DNA of 35,976 nucleotides from Isochrysis galbana. Its lineage: Eukaryota; Haptophyta; Isochrysidales; Isochrysidaceae. Under the pieces are notes generated by a model that did no database searches, was not told the origin of the DNA, and saw only the letters and a list, made by a program, of their open reading frames with translations. This document shows, piece by piece, positions 10,278 to 19,990 of the stretch. Location: the NCBI GenBank assembly GCA_018136815.1, contig CM030934.1, forward strand, positions 7,111,901 to 7,147,876, in the 5' to 3' direction. A program made the translations under genes and the position numbers. Each line of letters starts with the position of its first letter. The first letter of the stretch is position 1.

Positions 10278-10304
10278 AGAACTATCGTTATAAACGATAG
10301 GGTC
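10278..10304 (+). promoter_or_regulatory. Hairpin leader of the LINE, copy 2
   Basis: A perfect inverted repeat CTATCGTT-ATA-AACGATAG (10282-10300) ends four bases before the ATG of the LINE frame. It is preceded by GAA and followed by GGTC. Related hairpins precede ATGG at 3085-3111 and 35611-35638 (both minus). The TATAAA core could be a promoter element or the fold could act in the RNA leader. Confidence 0.65.
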
Positions 10305-12362
10305 ATGGAGCGCGCCACGCTCCCACCCTCTCCCGCCGCCCACCCCGCCGCGCCGACCGACCACGACATGACAGACGCTGCGCAGCCGCAGCGCCCTCCA
10401 GCCAGGGCCAGGCCAGCCCAGGTGCCCGCGAGCCACGGCCCGAGCCGAGCCCACACAGCCACAACGACAGAACACAACCCAACAACACACAACACACAAG
10501 CACAGCCAGGCCAGCACAAGCGAACCAGCGCACAGCCAGATCCACAACGCGAAACCTCCCATAGGGAAAGCCTCCGGGCTGGGCCCCTACAACGCCACGG
10601 CACTGACCACGTGCGCAAGCACGAGGCACAGGCCCGGCCGGTCGAACAGACCACCAGCAACATACAACTGCATCCATGCAACAACAACTGCATGGCCCAA
10701 CACACCGAGAAGCCCATAGGGACACATGGCCAAGCAGAAACATGTGGAAGGTCAGACTACAATCCCAACCCAATCACACGCGGCACGAGAGCCCGTGATG
10801 ACGCAAACGAACCGCACGGACAGACAAGCGAGTTGCACACTCAGACAACAACACACCCAACACCTCTGGCACACCAGAGGCTACGCACACCACAAACACT
10901 CAAAAAGGAGGGGGCCGAGAGGGACCCCAACACAAGACACGTCCCAAACAAGACATCTCCCCAAGCAACAAAGCAACTACCCCGAAGACTCCCACCCCGC
11001 GGATACGCACAGGTAACCCCCCAAGGAGGGGACGAACAAGAAGCTGAGCAAGAATACCAACATGACTATTCACAAATCATTATGACCTTCACCTCCACGG
11101 ACCGCGGAATTAAAATCAAAGACGAAGAGGCCTTCAGCGCCATCGTGGCGCATCTCAACAAACTCGAGGGCGTCGACCTCGAGCCGGAGTTTCTAGCGAA
11201 AAGCTCGTCGGGACCGTGGGAGGTCCTGGTCTCGGCGGACTGCGCACAACAATACAAAGCCAAATTCAAGGACCAAGGCGTCTTCGCGATCCACGAGGTC
11301 AAGTACCCCATGATCGTCAAATTCCAAACACTTGACGACAAGGCTCGCGAACTCCCTCAAGCGTCATCCAAATCGCTAGCCATTGCTTTCAAAGACGTTA
11401 CTGCGCACCTCGTAGTACGTAACTACAAGTTCGAGTTGAAAGACTCCATCACCATCACCTCGCTGGCTAAGGCGCTCGAAAACCAGGGATTCGTCTTCCT
11501 GCAGGGCAACCAAGAACGCTCCAAAGTGCTAACCAAGGAGGGAGTCATCGTAACCCAAGGCAAAAAAGAGGTCTACCACCTGTACGTAGCACCGAAGACG
11601 GGCAACTTCACGACCTTCGACTTTCCACGCAAAATCATACTTAACATCAACAACAACCCCTACCCACTCGACTACGCGGTACGCGACTGCAAAGATCTCG
11701 GTGGAGACATCAAGAACATGTGCATCCACGCCGGCCCGAAAGGGTGCAAAGGATACCACAAGAACTACGCGCTTGCCATCGCGCCGCCGCTTCGCGTCTG
11801 CGTGTGCGAAGAGGAACGACAGGCACGCCTGAACCGTGAGCAAGCACGCCGGATGGCGCCCCCGAAACGCACACTACACGAGGTGATCGCCCCGGACTCG
11901 GGAGCGAAGTGCACGCGTTTCCCGATGGGCAAATGCCCCATGAACATCAAGGGCAAGCGATGCAACCGCTCACACGGCCTGGAAGAAGCGTGGTCCGGCG
12001 AGACATGCATCATCCCGTGCGCCTTTCCACGCATCGAAGACATGCCTCCGGCTAAACGCCCGAAACACGGACAATGTGCTCTAGGCGGCGGATGCCTCTA
12101 CAGGCACAAGTGCGCCGCCCACACCCCTAGAGCCCCGCGGCCCAACGGCACTAGACACGCCCACATGAAATTCAACTCTACTCTCGGCTACCCAGGTGAG
12201 GGACCGGTGACGGTCGTCACGTACAACCTGAACGGCGCGGGGAGCGGCGCCCTGGGATCAGTGCTTGCTCAAGCGCGCAAGGCCAAGGTCGACATCCTCC
12301 TCCTTCAGGAGCTGGCGTTCAGGCCCACTCGCAAATTCTTTACGGTTACGGGTAGAGCGTGA
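10305..12362 (+). CDS. LINE ORF1-like protein fused to truncated APE endonuclease
   Basis: A non-LTR retrotransposon frame of 685 residues from the ATG at 10305. The first ~240 residues are Pro/Thr/His/Gln-rich and probably disordered. Residues ~255-510 look globular and basic, as expected of a nucleic-acid-binding ORF1 region. Then come two Cys/His clusters of CCCH zinc-finger type: C-x7-C-x8-C-x3-H (about 11908-11973) and C-x5-C-x5-C-x3-H (about 12073-12120). Residues ~635-672 match the start of an APE-type LINE endonuclease: VTVVTYNLNGAGSG with the metal/DNA-contact Asn, then VDILLLQEL with the catalytic Glu. The frame ends about 15 residues later and neither the rest of the endonuclease nor any reverse transcriptase follows. 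This is the 5' part of a LINE with its 3' part lost, so it cannot be autonomous. The single frame joining ORF1-like and endonuclease regions suggests the intact family encodes one polyprotein. Confidence 0.75.
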   Translation: MERATLPPSPAAHPAAPTDHDMTDAAQPQRPPARARPAQVPASHGPSRAHTATTTEHNPTTHNTQAQPGQHKRTSAQPDPQRETSHRESLRAGPLQRHGTDHVRKHEAQARPVEQTTSNIQLHPCNNNCMAQHTEKPIGTHGQAETCGRSDYNPNPITRGTRARDDANEPHGQTSELHTQTTTHPTPLAHQRLRTPQTLKKEGAERDPNTRHVPNKTSPQATKQLPRRLPPRGYAQVTPQGGDEQEAEQEYQHDYSQIIMTFTSTDRGIKIKDEEAFSAIVAHLNKLEGVDLEPEFLAKSSSGPWEVLVSADCAQQYKAKFKDQGVFAIHEVKYPMIVKFQTLDDKARELPQASSKSLAIAFKDVTAHLVVRNYKFELKDSITITSLAKALENQGFVFLQGNQERSKVLTKEGVIVTQGKKEVYHLYVAPKTGNFTTFDFPRKIILNINNNPYPLDYAVRDCKDLGGDIKNMCIHAGPKGCKGYHKNYALAIAPPLRVCVCEEERQARLNREQARRMAPPKRTLHEVIAPDSGAKCTRFPMGKCPMNIKGKRCNRSHGLEEAWSGETCIIPCAFPRIEDMPPAKRPKHGQCALGGGCLYRHKCAAHTPRAPRPNGTRHAHMKFNSTLGYPGEGPVTVVTYNLNGAGSGALGSVLAQARKAKVDILLLQELAFRPTRKFFTVTGRA

Positions 12363-12905
12363 GCGCGCGTGGCGGGGAGGGGGGGAGCGGGGGGACGAAT
12401 CGCACCATTTCTTGGCGAAGATTTGCGTAGCGTCAGGTAGTCCCCCCCCGGACCTTTTTTATTGGGCATCGCGCCACGGTCAAAAAATGCAGCCCAACCC
12501 TTGCACTGGTAGTTGCAAGAAGCCCCTGTTTGACCGCCCTAATTGTGAGAACTGCCGGACAGACTCTCTGTGCATCGCCTTGGCGACTTACCAGATCGCT
12601 AGGGACTGGAGCACACCGCTCCGCCCCTTTCCAGGCCCCTAAGTCGCGCACGAGGAGAGCGTGGGAGTGGCGGCCGCAGGCGGGGGGGGGCATTAGCATA
12701 GCAATGGGCACGAGCATACGTCCACGTAGTAACAGACCCAAGGCCGCGCGCGTGGCGAGAATATTGAGAAGTTTGTTTTTTCCTCGGGCCGACTTCCCTT
12801 CCCTTCTGTGTTGTGTGGATACTGCGCGCTTCCTGCCATTCTCCCTCTTGAGCACGCCACTACGCAACGCCATCGTGCTGACACACATGCGCTCTGCACT
12901 CTCTA
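12363..12905. other. Intergenic, 3' flank of the kinase gene
   Basis: GC-rich with G-runs (12370-12395, 12681-12690). It includes the 16-base string CTGTTTGACCGCCCTA (about 12528-12543) also found near 3611. No believable gene. The plus-strand frame starting at 12530 is antisense to the kinase. The stretch beside 12906 should hold the kinase 3' UTR. Confidence 0.55.
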
Positions 12906-14615
12906 TCATCTTCCTCCTCGGTACCCACCGTAGCCAATATTGCCCCCTGCCCCATAAGAGGGCGCCCCGCCGGGTGCTCCGTAGCCCCCTTGACTTGGCG
13001 CGCCGTAGGAAGGCTTCGAGGAGCCATAGCAGCCACCACTTCCGCCATATCCTTGTTGGCCGGAGCCAGTCGGTGCTGTGGCGTAGGACGGCTTGGGTGC
13101 GCCATAGCCGCCACTGCCGCAGCTGGCACACGGCTGATACGAGAGCGGCGGCGCACCGTATTGGGAGGAGCCGCCATATCCGGCCAAGCTGGATGGCTTC
13201 GAACCATAGCCGCCTCCATAACCGCCGCTTCCGCTGCCGTTTCCACTGCCATTCCCGCTGCTGCCGTATCCACCGCTGCCGTATCCACCACTTCCATACC
13301 CGCCACCGCCGTAGCTGCCAGAGCCGTATCCCGATCCATATCCACCGCTCGGTCCCGACCCGTATCCACCGCTCGGTCCCGACCCGTAGGATCCGCTGCC
13401 ATATCCTGCACTGCCATACTTTGGAGCAGCAGCGGCAGGCGGCACCCCGTACCCTGACCCCTGCAATGCTCCACCTGGCGGTCGGTAGCGCGACTGCTGC
13501 GCTAGTCTGCTTGGCGGGTTCGAGGAGCCCGGATGGGAAGGTGGGTTGGAGCGGTTGGAGCCGGGTTGCGGATTTGCGCGCTGGGCGGGCTGGGCCGGCG
13601 CGGAGAGGCCGCCCTTGAACTCGCCAGCGTGGCGCTCATTCTCGTAGGAGAGCTTGGTTGTGCCGATCTTGACATCCTGCTTCCGGTCGTCGTGGGTGTT
13701 GGGGCGCGATCCATGCGCCGAGCCGCCTGCGGGACCGAGTGGCGGCTCGGGCTGCTGGCCAGAGAGGAAGAATGAGTGGCCGAGAGCCTGCGCGGCAGTA
13801 GGCCGCTTGGCCGGGTCCCAACGCATCATCTCGGTCATGAGGTCGATGGCCTCGGGCGAGGCGGAGGGCACTATTTGGCTGAGCGGCGTCGCGACAAACT
13901 GCGGAAACTTGAAGTTCATGTTTTGAGCGAGGGCGAGGCCCTGCTTCCACGAGTTTGCAGTCGGCGTGCCGAGGACAGAGCAAATCTTGTAAATCTCGTC
14001 GGCCTCTGACGTGCCCGGGAAGAGGGGTCGGAGCGTGAACATCTCGCACATGATGGTTCCGATGGCCCAGACGTCGATCGGCGCCGTGTAAGATGGCGCG
14101 CGCAGCAGCACCTCGGGCGCGCGGTACCATCGCGTGGAGACATAGTCGGTGTAGGGTGGCTTGGAGCGGATCTCTCTGGCCAGACCGAAGTCAGCCATCT
14201 TGAGCGTGTTTCCGGAGACAAGCATGTTCTCCGGCTTGATGTCCCTGTGGAAGAAGCCGTGCTTGTGCATGTAGGCGAGCGCCTGCAGCATCTGATAGCT
14301 CATGTTGCGCACCTTGGACTCGGGAAAGTGCTTCTCGCGGTCCTTGCAGAGCTGGTAGAGGTTCATGTCAAGGAACTCGAAGACGAAGTAGAGTATGTCG
14401 TTCTCGCGGATGACCTCCTTGAGCTTGACGATGTTGGGGTGGCTCATCTTGCGGAGGCTCTGCACCTCGCGCAGCTGCATGCACTCCTCCCACGAGTAAA
14501 ACTTCTTCTTCATGCGCTTGATCGCGACAACCTCGCCGCTCGTCTTATTGACCGCCTTCACGACCGAGCCATACGTCCCGTCGCCCAGCGGCTTGATCGT
14601 CTTGTACCTGTTCAT
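12906..14615 (-). CDS. MAK/CILK1 (RCK family) ciliary protein kinase
   Basis: A 569-residue CMGC-group Ser/Thr kinase, intronless as read. The kinase domain occupies residues ~4-287. It has the Gly loop GDGTYGSV (11-18), VAIK lysine 33, HRDIKPEN (123-130), DFG (142-144), a TDY activation motif (156-158) followed by [12 protein letters not shown], and [15 protein letters not shown], together with the near-family N terminus ([17 protein letters not shown], then [10 protein letters not shown]), marks the MAK/CILK1 branch rather than the TEY-bearing MOK/LF4 branch. These kinases localise to cilia and limit ciliary length, acting on the intraflagellar transport machinery. All catalytic residues are present. 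The C-terminal ~270 residues are non-catalytic, first Pro/Ser-rich, then a long Gly-Tyr-Ser repeat (GYGSG units) that resembles prion-like low-complexity tails. Divergently arranged with IFT57 about 1.25 kb away. Function from family; activity inferred from intact motifs. Confidence 0.93.
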   Translation of the reverse strand: MNRYKTIKPLGDGTYGSVVKAVNKTSGEVVAIKRMKKKFYSWEECMQLREVQSLRKMSHPNIVKLKEVIRENDILYFVFEFLDMNLYQLCKDREKHFPESKVRNMSYQMLQALAYMHKHGFFHRDIKPENMLVSGNTLKMADFGLAREIRSKPPYTDYVSTRWYRAPEVLLRAPSYTAPIDVWAIGTIMCEMFTLRPLFPGTSEADEIYKICSVLGTPTANSWKQGLALAQNMNFKFPQFVATPLSQIVPSASPEAIDLMTEMMRWDPAKRPTAAQALGHSFFLSGQQPEPPLGPAGGSAHGSRPNTHDDRKQDVKIGTTKLSYENERHAGEFKGGLSAPAQPAQRANPQPGSNRSNPPSHPGSSNPPSRLAQQSRYRPPGGALQGSGYGVPPAAAAPKYGSAGYGSGSYGSGPSGGYGSGPSGGYGSGYGSGSYGGGGYGSGGYGSGGYGSSGNGSGNGSGSGGYGGGYGSKPSSLAGYGGSSQYGAPPLSYQPCASCGSGGYGAPKPSYATAPTGSGQQGYGGSGGCYGSSKPSYGAPSQGGYGAPGGAPSYGAGGNIGYGGYRGGR

Positions 14616-15862
14616 CGCACCCCGCGTCTCCCCCCCCCCCTTCCCTCAGCCCCTCCCCGCTCTCCCTCCGACCGCCCGGCCTCGCAACGCCTCCCGGCTC
14701 CCTTGAGAACCTTTCCCGCCCCCCCCTGCCAGCCCCTTCGCCCTTTCTTTCCTCCCCACCCCTCTGCCTTGTGCCTGCAGCCTGAGAGTCCTGGGCGCAC
14801 CCTCTGAGCCAACGGGGCGGAGGGGAGACGAGAGAGGAGAAGAGGAGAAGAGAGAAAGAGCGAGAGAGAGAGAGACAGAGAGGGAGACGAGAAGAGTGGA
14901 GGCGATACAAGAAGATCGAGAGGGTGGTGGGAGAAGAGAGAGGGAGAGAGAGCGAGGGAGAGAGGCACGACACACAGGGGAAGCGGCGCCGCGCGTCAAG
15001 AAGAAAGGCCGAGAGAGAGTAAAGAGAAGAGAAGAGAGGGAGAGAGAGGGAGAGGGGGAGAGAGAGGGAGGGAGAGGGAGAGAGGGCGGGAGAGAGGGCG
15101 AGAGAGGGCGAGAAGGAGAGGGAAGTAGCCAGAGAGTAGAATAGAGAGGGAGAGCGGAGAGAAGCGGGCGGCGCAGCCTCCCTCCCTCTCGCCCCTCCCC
15201 CCCCCCCCCCCCCCCCCTCCCAGAAATAGAAGCCAAACGGCAAGGCCCCCAACGCGCGCCCTCTCCCCCCTCCCCCCCCACTCCCTCGTCCCTCTCTTCT
15301 CTCCCTCTCCCTCTCTTCTCTTTTCTCTTCTCTCCCACCACCTCTCCCCCTCCCTCTTCCCTCTCATCTCTCCCTCTCCCTCCCTCCTCTCTTCTCTCCC
15401 TCCCCACTCCCTCCTCTCCCTCTCTTCCCTCTCTCTCTCTCCCTCTCTCCCACCCCCTCTCCCCCTCTCCCTTCCCTCTCTCCCTCTCCCTCTCTTCTCT
15501 CTTCTCTCCCCCCCCCAGCTCCCTCTCCCCGAAATAGCTCCCCCCCCGCCCCCCGGCCTCTCTCCCTCTCAACGACCCTTCTCTCCCCCCCGTCCCCCTC
15601 TCCCTGGCCGCCGCTGCCCAGACCCGCAGACACCCCCACACACACAGAGGGAGAGCGGGAGGGGAAGGAGGGCAAACAGGGGCGGGGTGGGTGGTGGCGC
15701 GAGATCTGACTGGAGACTCCTTCCCGCAGGCAATCTGCCCACCAGCAACACACTCCCCACCGCTGAGCGCACACCGCCAGCAGCCTCTCTCTCTCTCCCT
15801 CCCTCCCTCCCTCCCTCCCTCCCTCCCTCCCTCTCCCTCTCTCTCTTTCTCCGCCCCTCTCC
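14616..15862. promoter_or_regulatory. Shared upstream region of divergent kinase and IFT57
   Basis: 1,247 bp between the two divergent start codons. It consists mostly of long strand-asymmetric tracts: C/T-rich (14625-14765), G/A-rich (14820-15170), a C-run (15196-15218), C/T-rich (15255-15600), and a (CCCT)n run (15787-15840) ending just before the IFT57 ATG. No TATA box is obvious. It must contain both promoters unless one lies within transcribed sequence. Frames across it (Ser-Leu or Arg-Glu rich) are artefacts. Confidence 0.6.
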
Positions 15863-17296
15863 ATGGCGGACGAACCGCAGATCCTCGCAGCCGACGCCTC
15901 CGCCGCCTACCTGCTGATGGAGGAGATCCTCGAGCGGCTCAAGATGCTCGACTACGAGCTCGCCTTCTCGTCGTTCCGCCCGCTCTCTCACACCTACTTT
16001 GCGATGGCGACGCCCAACCCCAACGAGCAGTTCTTCTACTTCATGTCGCTCTGTTCCTGGCTGATGGGGTTGCTCGGCGTGCAATGGGAGACACCCTCGC
16101 AGATGGACGACCCCAACTCCGCTGCAGCCTCGCTCTATGGCAAGCTGCAGGAGGTGGGGGCGCCCACAAGCTTTGGCGGCTGGCAAAAGCTCAAGCAGGG
16201 GTATGGTGAGCCCTGCTGCATCATCCTCAAGTGGCTTCTCGAGCAGGTGGGCTGCGGAACCATCGCACGCGCCACGCGGAACAGCGGGACATGCGCATGC
16301 ACACTTTGCTGCCCCTGATCAAACCCGACGGCACTCACGCTATGTTGCGGTGCACAGATCCCGATTGAGTTCAAGCCGGCCATACACACGGAAGAGGCCG
16401 AGTATGAGGAGGCGGCCGTCGACGACGAAGCGGTCGACGAAGTGGGGGACATGGCTGACGAGGTGCGACGCGCTAACCGCCGGAACGCCACGAGCGTTCC
16501 CGCCGCGCCATCACGCACGCCGGGATTCCCCCTCCCACACTCAGCCCCCCTCCCACGTCCCAAGCAGGTCGGTGACGCGGAGAACGAGGAGGAGGAGTAC
16601 TATCATGGCGGCGGGGATGCTCCGGGCGGCGGCGGGCGGCCGGGAAAGCTGACCGACGCCATCCTCGAGGCGCAGGTCGAGCCCGAGGCTTGGCGTGTCG
16701 AGCTGGAGCGGGTGACGCCACAGCTCAAGATGCAGGTCCTCTCTGATCCCAAGGAGTGGCGGAATAGACTGGTCAACACCAAGTCGCACCAACAGACGCT
16801 GCAGGCGCTTGCGCCCGAGACCAACACGGTGCTCGAGCGGCTATCGGATGATCTGGACCGCACACTGCAGGCCATCAAGAAGGCCGAGCAGAAGCTCAAC
16901 TCGCAGTGCCAGGACGCCGTGTCCGAGTATGTCGACAAGCAAGAGGAGCTCGAGGCGCGCATGGAGGAGTACAATAAGAACTCCGACACGATCAACGCGC
17001 TGACGAATGAGCTTCACTCCGTGTCGGAAGACTTGAGCCGCATTAAAGAGCAAATGGACACGCGCGGGCAATCCATGACTGACACGAGCCCGTTGATCAA
17101 AATCAAGGCGGCGCTCTCCAAGTTGCGCACCGAGACCAAGCAGCTTGAGATCCGTATCGGCGTCTTGACACACACACTCACCGCCAAGAAGGTGAAGGAG
17201 GCTAGCATCTCGCGGGATAAGGAGGCGGCGAGAAAAAACAGAGCCGTCGATGGCGACGATGAGCTTGATGATGATGACGGGATTGACGACCTCTGA
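15863..17296 (+). CDS. IFT57: Intraflagellar transport protein 57 (IFT-B subunit)
   Basis: IFT57 (Hippi), a peripheral IFT-B subunit needed for building cilia. Proposed exons are 15863-16246, 16358-16462 and 16568-17296, giving 405 residues, close to the usual ~400-430. Exon 1 (128 residues, phase 0) encodes the conserved N-terminal calponin-homology-like domain (MEEILERLKMLDYE, then HTYFAMATPNPNEQFFYF, then SLCSWLMG). Exon 2 continues IPIEFKPAIHTEEAEYEE and an acidic linker. Exon 3 contains VEPEAWRVELERVTPQLKMQ and a long coiled coil (ERLSDDLDRTLQAIKKAEQK onward), the segment that pairs with other IFT-B subunits, ending in an acidic tail (DDELDDDDGIDDL). Start: the ATG right after the CCCT run, aligning with the family N terminus. 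If the second intron is retained the protein would be 440 residues. Divergent from the MAK-type kinase, a functionally linked neighbour. Confidence 0.93.
16247..16357 (+). other. IFT57 intron 1
   Basis: 111 bp, GTGGGC at the donor and TGCACAG at the acceptor. The frame runs into a stop at 16316 if unspliced, while splicing joins WLLEQ directly to IPIEFKP in phase 0 and restores the IFT57 protein. Confidence 0.88.
16463..16567 (+). other. IFT57 probable intron 2
   Basis: 105 bp with donor GTGCGA, a C-rich 3' half and acceptor AAGCAG. It contains no stop and keeps the frame, so it could be retained. I favour splicing because it would encode a Pro/Arg-rich insert without family counterpart in the acidic linker, and because its ends resemble intron 1. 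Confidence 0.65.
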
Positions 17297-18835
17297 ACGC
17301 CAGCCGGCTCGCTGGTGCCGTCGCTCAGCGGTCTGCCCGTGTCGCACTGCCCCGGAATCCCGATCGGCTAGGGCGCCCTTGCACTCAGCGTGCCGGCCGT
17401 TCGCGCACCCACTCGACGACGCTCGGTGCGGGTGCACGCATGCATGCGCCAATGCACCTCGCAGGGGTTGAGCCCACCTTGTTCGCGCGTGCATCATCAC
17501 GATATCGCGCGACGCAGTCATGGAGAGGGGTATCCGGCGGATTGGGGAGGGGTGGGTGGGATGTTCTGCCACCATGGGCCACAACGGCGTGGAGAAGTGC
17601 GCTCCACATTGCTGAGCCTGAGCTCTCGAGGCGCCTATCCGCTGAATCATCTATGGTGTATGTTGTTGCATACACTCGCAATCTTCTAAAGGACGCCACG
17701 GCTGTTTTCTTTTTTGCTAGTCGCAACGAGATCAAGATCAAGATGCTACTCTAGACGTCAAGATGAAACAAATCAAACTTCAAACTTAGTTTACTCTTGG
17801 CTAGGTACGACCTCCCACTCTTTGACCTCCGAAGTGCTTTCCCTGATGGGGGAGAACACAAAGCTCGGAGATCTCAAACTAGCTTCGCGGCGCTACGCTG
17901 CTGCCATGCCTTGGCCTTGGCTTTCCGCTGGCGCGCACCATCGACCATCGCACCGCAACCAGGACACGGGAGTTGAAAACCTTCTAATATTGTTGCCGCA
18001 GACGCGGCCGTGGACCCACTACCACTACTTTCACGCAGCAAATAACCTTCCACAGTGGCAGACTAGGGGGGTGGGCCAGCTACTCACGGGAGTTGTATTT
18101 TTTTCGTTTTCGTGAGAGACGACACTCACGGTGGCGGCCGTCGCGGTGAGTGGCCTGTCGAGCCCCCCCGGTGGTGTGGCGGCCATCTGACGCTGGCCCA
18201 TGCCGCGATCGGGTAAGAGCCTTCCCCAAACACCCTCAGAGGGTCGCTAGGGGGTCTGGGGGTGGACAGACTTATTCATACGACCCCAATGGCTCTTGCC
18301 CAAAAAAAAAACTTCTTGCAATAGTCTCGCCGCACGCGCGACCCTGTTCAGTATCTACCGAGCCACGCCCGCTTCCTTTCCCCCCTCCTCCACCTGCCTT
18401 GCGGCTCGTCCCCTCGTGCTCTACCTAGGGGCTGGGTGTAGTGGGTTTCCAGCGGCAGAGCCGGTGTGTACCGGTTCTCGATAGCCTGTTTCTCACCTTC
18501 CTCCTGTGCCATCGGGCTACCGGCTGTTGTGTGTTTGTTCTTTGTGTTAGGTGCCAGGCGGTGGTGGTTCAGTGCGTCCGAGGGTTGCTGTCAGATGGTG
18601 AGCCGCTCACTGAGCGGTTGTTCGCGGCGGGGGTCGCTTATTTAAGCTAGACGCTCCGCAATGTTGAGGGCTTTCGCTACCAGGGAAAGATTCGTGTTCA
18701 TGACTAAGGCGCCTTTGCCGTTGGTTGTGAAGACGGGGTTGCAGAGATCGAGAGAAGATTTAATCTTCGGCTTCCTTCCCTGGGAGGCTTTGTGTGTGCG
18801 TGCGGTTGAGAATTTGTCCGGAGGCTCACCAAGGC
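17297..18835. other. Intergenic, no gene recognised
   Basis: Downstream of IFT57. Short frames exist on both strands, but none has domain character or consistent coding bias. Local features are an A-run (18302-18310), a short inverted repeat CCGCTCACTGAGCGG (18603-18617), and a plus-strand frame from 18661 whose residues (KAPLPLVVKTGLQ) look protein-like but match nothing I recognise. Confidence 0.5.
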
Positions 18836-18925
18836 AAGAAGCGTTCAATGCCGCCATCACCCCACAGATGGAAAAGCGTTCAATCGCCACCAGCCTACAC
18901 ATGGAAAAGCGTTCGCCACCATGTC
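18836..18925. repeat. Minisatellite, left block
   Basis: Three imperfect units of ~33 bp built on ATGGAAAAGCGTTCAATCGC plus CACCAGCCTACAC. The same unit reappears at 19566-19670. Confidence 0.75.
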
Positions 18926-19565
18926 GAACACGCGATGACTACAGACTCATAGGCAGAGGGCCGTTCGACCGAGCCGGCAGCTGACGCGGTCGTGGAAAGG
19001 GTCGTTGATTGTTGCTTGCGGGAAGATGTCTGACAAATCATAGTAAGAGTCGGGTCTGAGGGTGTCTGCCATCGGGCGCTACGAACGAGCGATGAGGTAG
19101 ACTGAAGGTCGGAGGATTGCGACGCGTGGCGTCGGAGAGTAGAGACGAGGCTAGCGAGCGAGCTAGTGGAAGGGAGGGGGAATGAGAATGAGAGCTTCTT
19201 AGGTCCGAGGTAGACGCGGGAGACTACAACGCATGGACTCAAACAGTCTGAGGGCACAGAACCACACAAACTAAACCAAACGGGGCGAAAACTAACCACA
19301 CCGGGATGGACGGCCAGGCGTCGGCACCAGGGCAACTTAGCAACGCGCAGACAATGCGACAGAGGGGTCGGCACAACGAGGGCAGACCTCGCTGGGGAGC
19401 TACGACCGATGGACGAGAGAAGACGAAAGACGGTCATGCTGGAACATTTGATGACATCGAGAGAAAGTAAGAGAAGAGGCGGAACACCAATCGACGAGAC
19501 CTTGAGGCTTAAAATAACCCAATAACCCGCAGGTTAGAAGTAAAAGTCTGTCATCGTATGGAATA
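18926..19565. other. Unexplained segment between minisatellite blocks
   Basis: About 640 bp of mixed composition. The minus-strand frame 18895-19437 is Ser-rich and unrecognised. No terminal inverted repeats or transposase are visible. It may be an insertion into one minisatellite or simply unique DNA between two expansions. Confidence 0.4.
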
Positions 19566-19675
19566 CGACACACCAGCCTACACATGGAAAAGCGTTCAAT
19601 CGCCACCAGCCTCCAGATGGAAAAGCGAAAAGCGTTCAATCGCCACCACCGACCACCGCCACGCGTATGGAGAAG
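19566..19675. repeat. Minisatellite, right block
   Basis: Three to four imperfect units of the same ~33-bp repeat as at 18836-18925 (CACCAGCCTACACATGGAAA, then AGCGTTCAATCGC), including a short internal duplication GCGAAAAGCG. The two blocks are the same orientation and are separated by ~640 bp of unrelated sequence. Confidence 0.75.
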
Positions 19676-19990
19676 CGTCTAGTCCATGCTCTGCACGAGT
19701 GCCCTTGGGCGGGGGGAAATGCTACGACGCATCCGAAGGTCGTTTGCCTTCATTTGGTACCCCTCGTTTCCAAATACGCGATGCGCCGCTCCCGGCACAA
19801 AAAAACTTCTAGTATTTGAGCAAAGGCACCTACCTCACAGTGCTCAACCATGTCTATAAATGGAATGTCGCCTGATGATATAGTACTCAAGCGAATGCAA
19901 TCAATGGATCATAAGAAAGATGGACGAAAACTTTAAAAATTCATAACACCTCTCTTTCCGCCATATGCCAATTCTAAATCTGCCATGCAG

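Larger units (their letters stand above)
10278..12362 (+). mobile_element. 3'-truncated LINE (non-LTR retrotransposon)
   Basis: The extent runs from the hairpin leader to the point where endonuclease homology stops. The left edge is uncertain because a 5' UTR may extend into 9960-10277. No poly(A) or simple 3' tail is seen at the right edge. Loss of the 3' end rather than the 5' end argues for a later deletion or recombination, not abortive reverse transcription. Confidence 0.7.

Noticed and set aside
12530-13618. 362-codon plus-strand frame and other frames over the kinase
   Set aside because: Antisense shadows of the Gly/Tyr-rich kinase tail (Arg/His/Ser-rich composition).
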